Of a stretch of DNA of 5,796 nucleotides, positions 5,511 to 5,796 are shown one piece after another. A program made the position numbers and the translations under genes. Location: positions 1 to 5,796 of the forward strand of contig DHOB01000020.1 in the NCBI GenBank assembly GCA_002409675.1, read 5' to 3'. Origin of the DNA: Ruminococcaceae bacterium UBA5401 (lineage in GTDB: Bacteria > Bacillota > Clostridia > Oscillospirales > Acutalibacteraceae). Below the pieces are notes generated by a model, which was not told where the DNA came from, did no database searches, and was given only the letters and a program-made list of their open reading frames with translations. Position 1 is the stretch's first letter, and every line of letters begins with the position of its first letter.

Positions 5511-5796
5511 CCTGACCCTGCTCGTCAGCATCACCTTCATGTACTCGGCGCCGCTGATTTTCGGGGCGCTGGGCGGCGTGACTTCAGAGCGCGCCGGCGT
5601 GGTCAACATCGGCATCGAGGGCATGATGAACATCGGCGCCTTCGCGGGCACGGCGGTCTGCTACTTCACCGGCAACCCCTGGCTGGGTTTCCTGGCGGCC
5701 GGGCTGGCCGGCGGGCTGCTCGCGCTGCTGCACGCCGTGGCCGCCGTGACCTGCCGGGCGGACCAGACCATCTCCGGCATTGCGCTGAACCTCATC
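5500..5796 (+). CDS. nupQ: Nucleoside ABC importer permease, second subunit (partial, 3' end outside window)
   Basis: The first 99 codons are visible, starting at an ATG that overlaps the end of the first permease by 11 bp. AAAGGA at 5484-5489 is the likely ribosome binding site, 10 nt before the start. The protein begins with a membrane segment (residues 5-25), then ERAGVVNIGIEGMM (30-43), two further hydrophobic stretches (44-56 and 61-84) and ADQTISGIALNLI (87-99). These are landmarks of the second permease of nucleoside importers (NupQ/YufQ type). NIGIEG here matches NIGAEG in the first permease, showing that the two subunits are paralogues that would pair to form the channel. The frame is open to the window edge. 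The full protein would be expected to be about 300-320 residues, a family expectation rather than something seen here. Confidence 0.92.
   Translation, partial: MLNNLTLLVSITFMYSAPLIFGALGGVTSERAGVVNIGIEGMMNIGAFAGTAVCYFTGNPWLGFLAAGLAGGLLALLHAVAAVTCRADQTISGIALNLI

Noticed and set aside
4389..5651. Long antisense open frame (420 codons) opposite the permease genes
   Set aside because: It is rich in Arg, His, Asp and Gln with no motif, opposite two clear permeases, and is a codon-bias artefact.

Overview
The window is a stretch of one plus-strand nucleoside salvage and uptake locus from a GC-rich, Gram-positive-type bacterium. The best guess is a high-GC anaerobic Firmicute (class Clostridia, Oscillospiraceae-like). 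This rests on three things: strong GGAGG-type ribosome binding sites, a sigma-A-type promoter, and a BMP lipoprotein with a Ser/Ala/Gly-rich tether after its lipobox cysteine. The genus cannot be named from this sequence.

Layout, all on the plus strand: (1) 2-82, the last 26 codons of an alkaline-phosphatase-superfamily mutase, most likely phosphopentomutase (deoB). (2) 79-762, a small polytopic membrane protein of the YczE/YyaS/YitT type, joined to deoB by an ATGA overlap. (3) 780-1490, purine nucleoside phosphorylase deoD, complete, with every catalytic and binding residue checked in place. (4) 1476-1504, a near-consensus promoter inside the end of deoD, followed by a leader of about 125 nt with a GC-rich hairpin. 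(5) 1635-2735, a BMP/PnrA-family nucleoside-binding lipoprotein. (6) 2736-2857, a structured intercistronic spacer. (7) 2858-4399, a double-cassette ABC ATPase. (8) 4383-5510, the first permease. (9) 5500-5796, the start of the second permease, cut by the window edge.

How it works together: the lipoprotein captures nucleosides outside the cell. The ATPase and the two permeases (NupNOPQ/RnsBACD type) import them. DeoD splits purine nucleosides with phosphate into base and (deoxy)ribose-1-phosphate, and DeoB converts the sugar phosphate to the 5-phosphate for central metabolism. The promoter in the end of deoD would let the importer be made independently of the salvage enzymes. The spacer after the lipoprotein gene would allow more lipoprotein than ATPase and permease, while the last three genes overlap and are probably translationally coupled.

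Most of this is a known pathway. The items least explained are the YczE-type membrane protein placed between deoB and deoD, the folded RNA elements in the two intergenic regions, and an AT-rich palindromic patch at the domain boundary of the ATPase gene. No mobile element, CRISPR array, tRNA or rRNA gene was seen.
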